DNA of 64,000 nucleotides from Clostridia bacterium (lineage in GTDB: Bacteria; Bacillota; Clostridia; Oscillospirales; Acutalibacteraceae), in contig JAFWZR010000033.1 in assembly GCA_017522225.1 (NCBI GenBank), positions 1-64,000 on the forward strand. The letters are read 5' to 3'. The notes beneath the pieces are model-generated. The model saw nothing but the letters and a program-made list of their open reading frames with translations, was not told the origin of the DNA and made no database searches. A program made the translations under genes and the position numbers. Each line of letters starts with the position of its first letter. Position 1 is the first letter of the stretch. Below are positions 8,444 to 16,682 of this stretch, one piece after another.

Positions 8444-8514
8444 AATTTCCGCCTCCTTTTTTGTAGATTAATATTAAAATTATATAATATCACTGTCCGT
8501 TTTGCAAGAAGTTT

Positions 8515-8549
8515 TAAAAATAAAAGCACGGCAGATTACTCTGCCGTGC
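8515..8549 (-). terminator. Terminator of the 8563-9159 gene
   Basis: GCACGGCAG pairs with CTGCCGTGC. On the minus strand the hairpin is followed by TTTTATTTTTA. Confidence 0.85.
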
Positions 8550-8562
8550 ACTGAATCAAGAT

Positions 8563-9159
8563 TTACGAAATGCCGAAGAATGAACCGATCATACGGATGA
8601 ATGTAACAAGAAGTGTCTTGAGGAATTCAAGCACCTGATCGAAGTCGAAGCCACCGCCGATATCCTCGCCGCCGTCATCTGAGGTCTCGTCACAATCAAA
8701 CACGCAAGTGAATGAAAGCTCTGTTGCATCGTCGCTGATATCTGCAATTGTTGCCTCATATCCGTTGACTGAAACTATAAGATTTTCAACTGAATCAAAA
8801 GCATAACCGTCATTTGCTTTTACTGTAAGGCATACAACATATGACTTGCCGGCCTCAAAGTTACCGTCTGTCTCAACACTCTTATCTGAAGAGTAAAGAA
8901 CGTTACCTGAAGAATACTCAACCCACTGGATAAATGTGAGATGATATTCAAAGCCGTCAACCACATAGTCACCTGTTGCAAAGTCACCGTCAACAGGATT
9001 TACAACTGTAACATCTACCTCAGAAATAACTTCGGCTGTTACGGTTTCTTCTGTTGTAGTGTCGTCTGCAGCATCCTCAGCAAAAGCTGAAAATGACATA
9101 ATTCCGAATGCCATAAGCACGGAAAGCATAATTGCGAGAAGCTTTTTAATTGATTTCAT
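8563..9159 (-). CDS. Exported protein of unknown function with C-terminal hydrophobic tail
   Basis: The 198-residue product has a signal peptide (KKLLAIMLSVLMAFGIMSFSAFA). A Thr/Glu/Val-rich linker is followed by a probable beta domain containing VCLTVKANDGYAFD, similar in character to the exported 417-1025 protein (FNVYAEDGYVF). After an Asp/Gly linker (GGEDIGGGFDFD) it ends in an amphipathic stretch, VLEFLKTLLVTFIRMIGSFF. It has a promoter at 9195-9223 and a terminator. The function is unknown; the shared sequence style with the 417-1025 protein suggests a small family of surface proteins. Confidence 0.82.
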   Translation of the reverse strand: MKSIKKLLAIMLSVLMAFGIMSFSAFAEDAADDTTTEETVTAEVISEVDVTVVNPVDGDFATGDYVVDGFEYHLTFIQWVEYSSGNVLYSSDKSVETDGNFEAGKSYVVCLTVKANDGYAFDSVENLIVSVNGYEATIADISDDATELSFTCVFDCDETSDDGGEDIGGGFDFDQVLEFLKTLLVTFIRMIGSFFGIS

Positions 9160-9194
9160 TTTCGTGTCCTCCGATATAATAATTTGATGTATAG

Positions 9195-9223
9195 ATTATA
9201 CCCTCACTCACACTAAAAGTCAA
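9195..9223 (-). promoter_or_regulatory. SigA-type promoter of the 8563-9159 gene
   Basis: On the minus strand TTGACT and TATAAT are separated by 17 bp. It is back to back with the GH92 promoter at 9232-9260. Confidence 0.8.
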
Positions 9224-9231
9224 GTGAGCAC

Positions 9232-9260
9232 TTGCCTTTGTATGTACAATATGCTAAAAT
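9232..9260 (+). promoter_or_regulatory. SigA-type promoter of the GH92 gene
   Basis: TTGCCT and TAAAAT are separated by 17 bp. The -35 box contains an in-frame TTG, so translation cannot begin there and the ATG at 9289 is favoured. Confidence 0.65.
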
Positions 9261-9288
9261 CAGAATAACTTTGATCCGAGGTGATAAA

Positions 9289-11241
9289 ATGAAGTATATT
9301 CCTTTAGTCAATATTAAACAGGGCACCAAGTCCGTTCACCGTTATTCAAACGGTAACACCCTGCCCCTTGTTCAGCTTCCGTTTGCTATGTGCGGCTTTT
9401 CATTACAGACAAAATACGAGGGCGGCTGGTATTACTACCCCGAGCACAGATTTTTAGAGGGTATCCGCCTTACTCATCAGCCGAGTCCGTGGATCAACGA
9501 TTACGGCACATTCCTTTTCACTCCGCAGACGGACAGAATTTATGACAGTTTCAAGGACGCATGGTCAGGCTACAGACCCGAGGAATCCGTTATGCGTCCC
9601 GATTATATGAAAGTGCGCTTCCTTCGTTCACAGACAGATTTAGAGCTGACTCCCTGCACAAGAGGCTGTAAGCTTCGCCTCACCTTCCCCGAGTCAAGAG
9701 TACCATATCTTACAATTTTCCCGATAAAGGGCGATTACGGATATGAAATTGACTTTGAGAACAACTGCGTCAGGGCTTGGACAAACGGTAAAAGCGGCGG
9801 CACGGCAGTTGATTTTAAAACATACCTCATTATGAAATTTGACAGCAGAATCGACAAGGAGAATTCACGCTGCGGCGAAAACTCCTGTATTCACATCGCA
9901 TTCTGTGACAAGACTGTTACTGCCGATGTTTCAAGCTCTTATGTAAGCTTTGAGCAGGCATACGAGAATATGAAGCAGGACAGCCTCGGAAAGAGCTTTG
10001 AAGATGTCATGGACAACGCAGAAAAGCTTTGGGAGGAATATCTGTCAAGAATAGAGATTGAATCTGATGATGAAAAGCAGATGAAGACATTCTATTCGTG
10101 TATGTACAGAACAGGACTCTTCCCGCACAAAGCTTATGAAACAGACAAGGACGGCAACAAAATCCACTATTCTCCGTGTGACGGTAAGGTACGCAGAGGT
10201 GTGCGTTACACAGACAACGGCTTTTGGGACACATACCGTTCCGAATTCCCGCTTCTTGCTCTTATCGGCAGAGAGGAATATGCCGAAATGCTTGAGGGCT
10301 TCATCGTTGACTATACTGAGGGCGGTTGGCTCCCCCGTTGGCCATCTATCGGTGAGCGCGGATGTATGCCGAGCACATTGCTTGATGCAATTATTGCCGA
10401 TGCCGCTGTCAAGGGAATTATCGGCGGTGAGCTGCTTGAAGAGGCACTTCGCGGTATGATTCACCACGCGAACAACGATTCGGACGATGAGGACTACGGC
10501 AGAGAGGGCGCAAGCTATTACTGTAAGCTCGGCTATGTTCCGAAGGATCTTTTCAGCAATAACGTAAACCTCACGCTTGACTCCGCTTACGGTGATTTCT
10601 GTATTGCTCAGGTTGCAAAGGTTCTCGGTCACGATGAGCTTATTGATGAATATATGGCACGCTCGAAGAATTACGAAAAGCTCTTTGATAAGGAATCAGG
10701 CTTTATGCGTGGCAGAAAGCTTGACGGTACATTTGAGGACAGCTTTGACCCGTATGACTGGGGCGGAGATTATACAGAAGGCAGTGCATGGCAGAATTCA
10801 TTTGCCGTTCCGCACGATTTTGAAGGCCTTGCAGAGCTTTACGGCGGCAAGGATAAGCTGATTGCAAAGCTTGACGAGCTGTTCAGCGCAGAACCGAAAT
10901 ACAACATCGGTGCATACAATGTTGAAATTCACGAAATGACTGAAATGGCTGCAGTGGACTTTGGTCAGTGTGCAATCTCAAATCAGCCGAGCTTCCATCT
11001 TCCGTATATTTATTACGTTCTCGGTGAAAAGGAGAAGACTGAATATTGGGTAGAAAAGCTTTGCCGGGAAGCATTCAGCTTTGAGGATGACGGCTTCCCG
11101 GGCGACGAGGATAACGGTGCAACCGCATCGTGGTACATTCTCGGTACTCTCGGCATCTACGACATCTGCCCCGGCAAGAATGAATACATAAAAATTAAAA
11201 AGCTTGTCAAGAGTGCAAAAATTCTCGGCAAGGAAATATAA
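9289..11241 (+). CDS. GH92 family exo-alpha-mannosidase
   Basis: The 650-residue protein is GH92, a family of calcium-dependent exo-acting alpha-mannosidases. Signatures are GFWDTYRSEFPLLALI near the middle, a QPSFHLPYIYYVLG segment and the C-terminal GDEDNGATASWYILGTLG, which carries the acidic base residues of the family. It has no signal peptide, so the enzyme is probably cytoplasmic and acts on imported mannosides; many GH92 enzymes of other gut bacteria are exported. ATG 9289 follows GAGGTG after five bases. It has its own promoter and shares a two-way terminator with the SpoIIQ gene. Confidence 0.92.
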   Translation: MKYIPLVNIKQGTKSVHRYSNGNTLPLVQLPFAMCGFSLQTKYEGGWYYYPEHRFLEGIRLTHQPSPWINDYGTFLFTPQTDRIYDSFKDAWSGYRPEESVMRPDYMKVRFLRSQTDLELTPCTRGCKLRLTFPESRVPYLTIFPIKGDYGYEIDFENNCVRAWTNGKSGGTAVDFKTYLIMKFDSRIDKENSRCGENSCIHIAFCDKTVTADVSSSYVSFEQAYENMKQDSLGKSFEDVMDNAEKLWEEYLSRIEIESDDEKQMKTFYSCMYRTGLFPHKAYETDKDGNKIHYSPCDGKVRRGVRYTDNGFWDTYRSEFPLLALIGREEYAEMLEGFIVDYTEGGWLPRWPSIGERGCMPSTLLDAIIADAAVKGIIGGELLEEALRGMIHHANNDSDDEDYGREGASYYCKLGYVPKDLFSNNVNLTLDSAYGDFCIAQVAKVLGHDELIDEYMARSKNYEKLFDKESGFMRGRKLDGTFEDSFDPYDWGGDYTEGSAWQNSFAVPHDFEGLAELYGGKDKLIAKLDELFSAEPKYNIGAYNVEIHEMTEMAAVDFGQCAISNQPSFHLPYIYYVLGEKEKTEYWVEKLCREAFSFEDDGFPGDEDNGATASWYILGTLGIYDICPGKNEYIKIKKLVKSAKILGKEI

Positions 11242-11298
11242 TCCGGAAGGATGCTTTGTATGTTGGTGCAGCATACAAGATCAGAATAGCAGAATAAG

Positions 11299-11324
11299 AA
11301 AACGGCGAGGAAACTCGCCGTTTT
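11299..11324 (+). terminator. Two-way terminator between GH92 and spoIIQ
   Basis: AAAACGGCGAG-GAAA-CTCGCCGTTTT is a perfect 11-bp stem with T or A runs on both sides, between converging genes. Confidence 0.85.
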
Positions 11325-11325
11325 C

Positions 11326-12042
11326 TTATTGCGTAACATCCTCGGTTGCATCGCCCAGCAGATTTAGTGCTTTAACAGGGTCTGCCGACTTGCCGTCAAC
11401 CTCAGTTTCAAGATGCACGTGTGCTCCATCCTTTTCTTCAATCGGAATTGCCACAAGTGTGCCGATAACCTGTCCCTGCTCAACCTCAGCATCCTTTTTA
11501 ACGGACGATTTAACACCGCAGTAACGAGCCTTTAGTCCGTTGCCGTGCTGAATAGTAACAATGTCTCCCCACAGCTCATCAGTAGTCACTTCAATAACCT
11601 TACCGTCCTGCACCGCTATAATGTTATCACCTATATTACCGCTGACATCGATTCCGTCGTGCGTACGCCAATCGTCCATTGTTGAGGAATAGACCATATC
11701 CCCATCGCTGTAATCCTTGCTGACCTTACTGTTAAGCGGCAAAAGATAATAGCCTGAAAACGGACGGTTAAGGTCGTTGAGTGTGGTCTTTGTTTCATCG
11801 CGCTCGTCGGGAATATTTGTCACATTGGCATTTGCCTGCGGTGATGTAGGCTTCTGCGTTATTTCGGGAACACTGAAAACAGTTGCGGGTTCATCGCTGT
11901 ACGGCAGAATATTCTTGACCTTTGAAACATTGTAAATTGCAAACGCTACACCAACAATCGCAAGCACAAGTGACATCAGCACTCCGTAAAAAGCCTTTGT
12001 CTGGATCCATTTTAATTTATCTTTACCTGATGAATTTTTCAT
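11326..12042 (-). CDS. spoIIQ: SpoIIQ-like M23 (LytM) peptidase-domain protein
   Basis: The 238-residue protein has one N-terminal membrane segment (YGVLMSLVLAIVGVAFAIY), a disordered linker and a LytM domain. In it DGDMVYSSTMDDWRTHDGID closely resembles clostridial SpoIIQ. The zinc ligands appear intact (H-x3-D in THDGID and the HVHLE motif), as in clostridial but not Bacillus SpoIIQ. SpoIIQ sits in the forespore membrane and forms a channel with SpoIIIAH during engulfment. ATG 12042 follows GAGGAG by eight bases; upstream in-frame codons lack an RBS and overlap a terminator-like hairpin. A general M23 endopeptidase is the alternative. Confidence 0.8.
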   Translation of the reverse strand: MKNSSGKDKLKWIQTKAFYGVLMSLVLAIVGVAFAIYNVSKVKNILPYSDEPATVFSVPEITQKPTSPQANANVTNIPDERDETKTTLNDLNRPFSGYYLLPLNSKVSKDYSDGDMVYSSTMDDWRTHDGIDVSGNIGDNIIAVQDGKVIEVTTDELWGDIVTIQHGNGLKARYCGVKSSVKKDAEVEQGQVIGTLVAIPIEEKDGAHVHLETEVDGKSADPVKALNLLGDATEDVTQ

Positions 12043-12101
12043 AAAAATACTCCTCATTTTTTCGTCAGGTATAGTTTTGTCACCGTATATAAAATTATTC
12101 A

Positions 12102-12228
12102 TAAAATAAAAGGAAAAAGAAGCCGATTGCTCGACTTCTTTCTCCAATAATTGAGGGGTTTATTGAGGAGGGGTATGTACTAACGGGAGTTGCGGCTCTC
12201 TCGTTGAGTACAATCAGATAATAACCCC
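12102..12228 (-). ncRNA. Structured leader or small RNA upstream of spoIIQ
   Basis: On the minus strand an outer stem (GGGGTTATT with AATAAACCCC, 12155-12164 and 12220-12228) encloses a hairpin closed by GTACT/AGTAC (12177-12211). About 14 nt later comes a terminator: AAAGAAGTCGA/TCGGCTTCTTT with a GCAA loop at 12116-12141 and then T-rich sequence. The U-G pair in this terminator exists only on the minus strand. The plus-strand promoter of the next operon lies beyond it at 12331-12359, so it cannot be that operon's leader. It matches no riboswitch class I know. Confidence 0.5.
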
Positions 12229-12330
12229 GAAATGTTAAGCGGGTGTGAATATTCTGTTATGGATTGGTATATTATTTGTGAATTCTGAAATTGAAGATAT
12301 AAAAAATTTATACTTTTTTACATTAAAGTG

Positions 12331-12359
12331 TTGAAATGGTTTTTGCTTTGTTGTAAAAT
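12331..12359 (+). promoter_or_regulatory. SigA-type promoter of the isomerase/dehydrogenase operon
   Basis: TTGAAA and TAAAAT are separated by 17 bp, 35 bp before the start codon at 12395. Confidence 0.75.
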
Positions 12360-12394
12360 CTTCTTTGTAAAAAAACTCTCAGGAGGTTATTAAT

Positions 12395-13117
12395 ATGAAA
12401 CTTGCAGTTCAGCTTTATTCTGTCAGAGATGACTACAAAAACGGCGAAGAATTCTTGCAGATTCTTGAAAAAGTCAAGGCAATCGGCTTTGAGGGTGTAG
12501 AATTTGCAGGCTTCGGCGGTTGCGAGCCTGAGGTTATCAAGGCAAAGCTTGATGAACTCGGACTTACGGCAGTAGGCTGCCATATGGGTGTTGACAACTT
12601 CAAGCCCGAAACCATCGACGAAACCATCCGCATTGCTAAGGTGCTCGGTATGAAATATGTCGGCACAGGCGGTGCTCCTCACGAAACTGAGGAAGAGGTT
12701 GCAGAGCTTGTCAAAATCTTCTCCTACGCAAACAAGGTTGGCGAAAAGGAGGGCATCAAGTTCTACTACCACAACCATACAGAAGAGTTTGAAATAAGTT
12801 TTGACGGCAGACTTTGTATGGATTGCATCGCAGACGGTGCTTACCTTGAGCTTGATACATACTGGAGCTACTGCGGCGGTGCTGACAACTATACATATAT
12901 CAAGGATAACGCAGACAAAATCATTCTTCTTCACATCAAGGACGGTATCAACCGCAAGCCGACAGCACTCGGCGAGGGTGACAACGACCTTCTTTCAGTT
13001 TTCAAGGCCGCTAAAGAGGTTGATATGGAATGGCTTGTTCTTGAAAACGATGATCCCGTGCCTACAGGTATTGAGGACATCACACGCAGTATGAAATATT
13101 TCAAAGAGAATTTATAA
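12395..13117 (+). CDS. Sugar phosphate isomerase/epimerase family protein (TIM barrel)
   Basis: The 240-residue protein is an AP-endonuclease-2/xylose-isomerase-like TIM barrel. It starts MKLAVQLYSVRDDY, has FEGVEFAGFGG on strand 2, the metal-ligand region FYYHNHTEEF at about 129-138, LELDTYW and LLHIKDG. Family members isomerise, epimerise or dehydrate sugars and inositols. It is the first gene of a three-gene operon with a strong AGGAGGT RBS; the second isomerase starts 12 bp later. The substrate cannot be deduced, but oxidised glycosides are a reasonable guess because of the dehydrogenase in the operon. Confidence 0.85.
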   Translation: MKLAVQLYSVRDDYKNGEEFLQILEKVKAIGFEGVEFAGFGGCEPEVIKAKLDELGLTAVGCHMGVDNFKPETIDETIRIAKVLGMKYVGTGGAPHETEEEVAELVKIFSYANKVGEKEGIKFYYHNHTEEFEISFDGRLCMDCIADGAYLELDTYWSYCGGADNYTYIKDNADKIILLHIKDGINRKPTALGEGDNDLLSVFKAAKEVDMEWLVLENDDPVPTGIEDITRSMKYFKENL

Positions 13118-13129
13118 GGAGGCACCATT

Positions 13130-14095
13130 ATGAAGCTTGGCGTTTTCACTTGTCTTCTTCAGAACTTACCTCTCGAAGAAGCACTCAAGTATTTTAAATC
13201 TCTCGGCATCGAGATGGTTGAAATCGGTTGCGGCGGTTACCCCGGTAACGCTCACGCAGACCCTGAAACACTTCTTAATGACGAAGCAAAGCTTGAAGAG
13301 TTCAAGGCTACAATTGCAAAATACGATATGCAGATCAGTGCTCTGAGCTGCCACGGAAACCCTGTTCATCCCAACAAGGAAATTGCTGCGGAATATGACA
13401 AGACCATCCGCAACACAATCCTTCTTGCCGAAAAGCTCGGTCTTCATCAGATCAATACCTTCTCAGGCTGCCCCGGTGACTGGGATGGTGCAAAGTATCC
13501 TAACTGGGTTACTTGTCCGTGGCCCGATGATTTCAGCGAAATCCTCGAATGGCAGTGGAACGAAGTGCTTATCCCCTATTGGAAAAACCTTGTAGAGTTT
13601 GCAAAAGCTCACGGTGTTAATAAAATTGCACTTGAGCTTCATCCCGGATTCTGCGTTTATAATACTGACAGCCTTCTTCGTCTTCGTGAAGCAGTCGGTC
13701 CCGAAATCGGTGCAAACTTTGACCCGAGCCATCTTATCTGGCAGGGAATGGATCCCGTTGCTTGTATCCGCAAGCTCGGCGATGCAATTTTCCACTTCCA
13801 CGCAAAAGATACAAAAATCGACAAATACAACACAGCGGTCAACGGTGTGCTTGATACAAAGCCCTACGGTGACGAAATCAACCGTTCCTGGATTTTCAGA
13901 AGCGTTGGCTACGGTAACGACGAGGTTTATTGGAAGGATATTATCAGCAACCTTCGTCTTGTTGGCTATGATTATGCAATCAGCATCGAGCACGAAGACA
14001 GCCTTATGAGTCAGAATGAAGGTCTCACAAAGGCAGTTAACACACTTAAAAATGTTCTTATTACAGAAGACACTGCAGAAATGTGGTGGGCATAA
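13130..14095 (+). CDS. Sugar phosphate isomerase/epimerase family protein (second)
   Basis: The 321-residue TIM-barrel protein begins MKLGVFTCLLQNLPLEEAL. It carries GIEMVEIGCGGYPGNAH, LELHPGFCVYN, GANFDPSHLIWQGMDP, FHFHAKDTKID and the C-terminal ISIEHED. These are the usual metal-binding Glu, Asp and His positions of the family. It is longer than its upstream neighbour and not closely similar to it. The two enzymes probably act in sequence, or on the product of the dehydrogenase that follows. The RBS is AGGAGG just before ATG 13130. Confidence 0.88.
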   Translation: MKLGVFTCLLQNLPLEEALKYFKSLGIEMVEIGCGGYPGNAHADPETLLNDEAKLEEFKATIAKYDMQISALSCHGNPVHPNKEIAAEYDKTIRNTILLAEKLGLHQINTFSGCPGDWDGAKYPNWVTCPWPDDFSEILEWQWNEVLIPYWKNLVEFAKAHGVNKIALELHPGFCVYNTDSLLRLREAVGPEIGANFDPSHLIWQGMDPVACIRKLGDAIFHFHAKDTKIDKYNTAVNGVLDTKPYGDEINRSWIFRSVGYGNDEVYWKDIISNLRLVGYDYAISIEHEDSLMSQNEGLTKAVNTLKNVLITEDTAEMWWA

Positions 14096-14118
14096 GCAAG
14101 TCTGAACCTTGCGAAAGA

Positions 14119-14136
14119 ATCCGACATTGGTCGGAT
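14119..14136. other. Intergenic hairpin inside the operon
   Basis: ATCCGAC-ATTG-GTCGGAT is a perfect hairpin without a T tract in the 81-bp gap between the second isomerase and the dehydrogenase. It may be an RNA processing or stability element. Confidence 0.4.
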
Positions 14137-14176
14137 AAAACTTACGAACTTTCCCCGAAAAGAGGCATCCTTAAAA

Positions 14177-15247
14177 ATGGTAAACGGAAAAATTGGCACC
14201 GCAGTTATCGGTTACGGCGGTATGGGCAAATGGCACACAGAAAAAATGATGCGTGATATGGGCGAGCGAATGGAGCTTGTCGGAATTTACGACATCAAGC
14301 CCGAACGTTGTGAGCTTGCAGAAAGCAACGGCATTCATGTTTTTGCTTCGCGCGAGGAGTTGCTCGCAGATGAGCGTATTGACTTTGTTGTTGTGGCTAC
14401 ACCTAACGATCTTCACCGCGAAATCGCAATTGAAGCAATGGAAAAAGGTAAAAATGTAATGAGCGAAAAGCCCGTTACAATGTCAAGTGAAATGCTTGAG
14501 GAAATGATTGCCGCAAGTGAACGCACAGGCAAGCTTTTCACCGTGCATCAGAACAGACGTTTTGACCCTGACTATCTTATTATCAAAAAAATCTATGAAG
14601 AAAATACACTCGGTAAGCTTTTCAACATTGAGTCACGTGTTTGCGGCTCAAGAGGAATTCCGGGTGACTGGAGACAGAAGAAGGCGCAGGGCGGCGGAAT
14701 GATTCTTGACTGGGGTATACATACTCTTGATCAGATTCTTATGATGTTTGATGACAAGAAGCTTATTTCAGTTTACAATCAGATTACGAACATCACAAAT
14801 GACGAGGTTGACGACGGCTTCAGCTGTGAGCTCCGTTATGAGGATAACCTTACAGTGCATCTTTATGTCGGCACAAGCAACTTCATCGACCTTCCCCGTT
14901 GGTATATGCAGGGTGAAAACGGAACTGCTGTTATCACAGACTGGGACTATAACGGTGAAATTGTTATGGTTGAGGACTGGGAAAACAAGGATGCTGTGCC
15001 GATTCAGGCAGGTGTAGGTCTTACCAAGACTATGGCTCCCAGAACTGATGACACAATCAAAAAATACCCTCTCCCCTACGTTGAAAAAGTCTCCTTCAGT
15101 GATGAAAGCAGACTTTACAACAACCTCTGCGATGCTCTTGAGGGCAAGGCTGAACAGTTGGTCACACACGACCAGCAGAGACGACTGATAAAGGTTGTCG
15201 AAGCAATGTTTGAGTCCGCAGAGAAGAATGAAGTAATAAAATTCTAA
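14177..15247 (+). CDS. Gfo/Idh/MocA family sugar dehydrogenase
   Basis: The 356-residue NAD(P)-dependent oxidoreductase has the Rossmann motif VIGYGGMGKWH (10-20), the catalytic EKP signature (Glu97-Lys98-Pro99) and GGGMILDWGIHTLDQ (172-186) with the Asp178 and His182 active-site residues. Related enzymes oxidise inositols or the 3-hydroxyl of glucosides. It ends the operon, and a strong terminator follows. Together with two isomerases it makes a cassette of the kind used for inositol-like or 3-keto-sugar breakdown; that pathway is inference. Confidence 0.9.
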   Translation: MVNGKIGTAVIGYGGMGKWHTEKMMRDMGERMELVGIYDIKPERCELAESNGIHVFASREELLADERIDFVVVATPNDLHREIAIEAMEKGKNVMSEKPVTMSSEMLEEMIAASERTGKLFTVHQNRRFDPDYLIIKKIYEENTLGKLFNIESRVCGSRGIPGDWRQKKAQGGGMILDWGIHTLDQILMMFDDKKLISVYNQITNITNDEVDDGFSCELRYEDNLTVHLYVGTSNFIDLPRWYMQGENGTAVITDWDYNGEIVMVEDWENKDAVPIQAGVGLTKTMAPRTDDTIKKYPLPYVEKVSFSDESRLYNNLCDALEGKAEQLVTHDQQRRLIKVVEAMFESAEKNEVIKF

Positions 15248-15251
15248 AATA

Positions 15252-15288
15252 AAAAATCTGCTTTACCGATTGAGTAAAGCAGATTTTT
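15252..15288 (+). terminator. Terminator of the isomerase/dehydrogenase operon
   Basis: AAAAATCTGCTTTAC pairs with GTAAAGCAGATTTTT. It is symmetrical and can also serve the converging 15303-16454 gene. Confidence 0.9.
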
Positions 15289-15302
15289 GTTTTTATTTTA
15301 AA

Positions 15303-16454
15303 TTAAAGAATAACTGATGTAAGAAGAACAAGCACTGCGTATGCTCCGACAAACGGAAGAATAAACGGTGCAACGGGAAGGAGAAGAAGTGAGCCGACAA
15401 TACCTGAGCTTACCTTTACCCACATTGTGCTTTCTGCCTCAGAAATGTTCTGCCAGCTGAAGTGGATATCGTTGCCCTCAACAAAGAAGCCGTCAACTGT
15501 CATACCTGCCTTTGTAGCACTCTGTGTGAAGCCGCATTCTCTGAGACCGTCAGCAACAAGTGCTGTCATTTCAGCATCCTTGAATGTGATACGGCCTGTG
15601 AGTCTGAGCTCGTCCGCAGGCTCTTCCTGACGGAGATGTCCGTTTTTGAAGCCTGTGCACCACCAATACTTATCGTACTCTCTTGTGAACTCGCGGTTCC
15701 AGTTACCGTTCATATCCTCGTGCCAGAGAGTCATTTCCATACCGAGCCAATCTTCCTCTGAAGGGCAGTTGAAGAATGTCCAGGCATCAATACCGTCTTC
15801 ATCGTGAGGACGGTTATAAATACCGATTTCACCGCCGTAGAATACAAGGCCGTACTGGCCCTTCCACATCTGAAGCATCCAGTCCTTACCCTCGTAAGTG
15901 AAGAAGATACGGATGTAGTCATACTCAAGAAGAATATAGGGTGAAACGAAATCGTAAATCTTGCCGAAGCCGAAGTTATACTGCCATGCATCCTTATCGT
16001 TTGTGTAATAATAGTCATCTACATAGCTGTACTGATAGCTTAAAACCTGCTTCTCCTCAAGAAGGTTACGGAGGAAGTTATCGTTTCTTATTACATTGAT
16101 TGCAAACTGACCTGTGAGTGTCTCACCGTCAACAACAGCTGATGCAGCAATAATTACATGACCGACATTAACACCCTTTACAACACCGTTCTGGTCAACC
16201 GTTGCAATTGATTCGTCTGATGATGACCACGTGATAACGGGCTGTACTTCAACATTTGTTACGCTGGCTGTCATCTGAATCGTCTTTCTTCTTGCGACTG
16301 TAAGGTGGTCACTCTTCATCACAAGTGCGTGACCCTCAGCTGCTGACTGAGCATCACTCTCAAGAGCAAATGCATTCAGCGGAGAAAGAGAAACAACTGT
16401 GATAATGACAAGAATTACTGCCATTACCTTTGACATAATACTTTTGGTTTTCAT
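15303..16454 (-). CDS. Exported Ig-like (BIG2) and DUF4474-type surface protein
   Basis: The 383-residue protein has a signal peptide (MSKVMAVILVIITVVSLSPL). A bacterial Ig-like BIG2 domain follows at about residues 40-130 (VITWSSSDESIATVDQNGVV). The next domain resembles DUF4474, with FVSPYILLEYDYIRIFFTYE, WKGQYGLVFYGGEIGIYNR and YWWCTGFKNG. A C-terminal hydrophobic segment of about 35 residues (VGSLLLLPVAPFILPFVGAY) probably anchors it in the membrane. ATG 16454 follows AGGAGG; the longer upstream frame has no RBS. The role is unknown; surface attachment is likely. Confidence 0.82.
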   Translation of the reverse strand: MKTKSIMSKVMAVILVIITVVSLSPLNAFALESDAQSAAEGHALVMKSDHLTVARRKTIQMTASVTNVEVQPVITWSSSDESIATVDQNGVVKGVNVGHVIIAASAVVDGETLTGQFAINVIRNDNFLRNLLEEKQVLSYQYSYVDDYYYTNDKDAWQYNFGFGKIYDFVSPYILLEYDYIRIFFTYEGKDWMLQMWKGQYGLVFYGGEIGIYNRPHDEDGIDAWTFFNCPSEEDWLGMEMTLWHEDMNGNWNREFTREYDKYWWCTGFKNGHLRQEEPADELRLTGRITFKDAEMTALVADGLRECGFTQSATKAGMTVDGFFVEGNDIHFSWQNISEAESTMWVKVSSGIVGSLLLLPVAPFILPFVGAYAVLVLLTSVIL

Positions 16455-16570
16455 TATAATTCCTCCTGTTTCTGTCTGATTAGTATATGCAGAATAATCT
16501 GACTTTATTAAAAGCGTGGAGTATTTTAACACAAGAGGATATTTTTGTCAAACAAATTTCATTCCTAATC

Positions 16571-16599
16571 TTGTCAAATCAACATCTTTATGGTACAAT
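16571..16599 (+). promoter_or_regulatory. SigA-type promoter of cysK
   Basis: TTGTCA and TACAAT are separated by 17 bp. A leader of about 75 nt follows before the ATG at 16683; I see no T-box signature in it. Confidence 0.75.
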
Positions 16600-16682
16600 G
16601 TACTGGTTTAATTTTCAGGTATTGGCAAAATTTTATTTACAGCATATCTTATTAAGTGAAAAGATAAACAGGAGTAGTTTAA

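Noticed and set aside
11326..12147. Longer form of the SpoIIQ-like protein starting near 12147
   Set aside because: The extra 35 codons have no RBS and run through a terminator-like hairpin. ATG 12042 has GAGGAG at good spacing.
12323..12934. Long open frame on the minus strand opposite the first isomerase
   Set aside because: Its protein is Cys/Val-rich without family features, and the opposite strand encodes a clear isomerase with a promoter and RBS. It is a codon-usage shadow.
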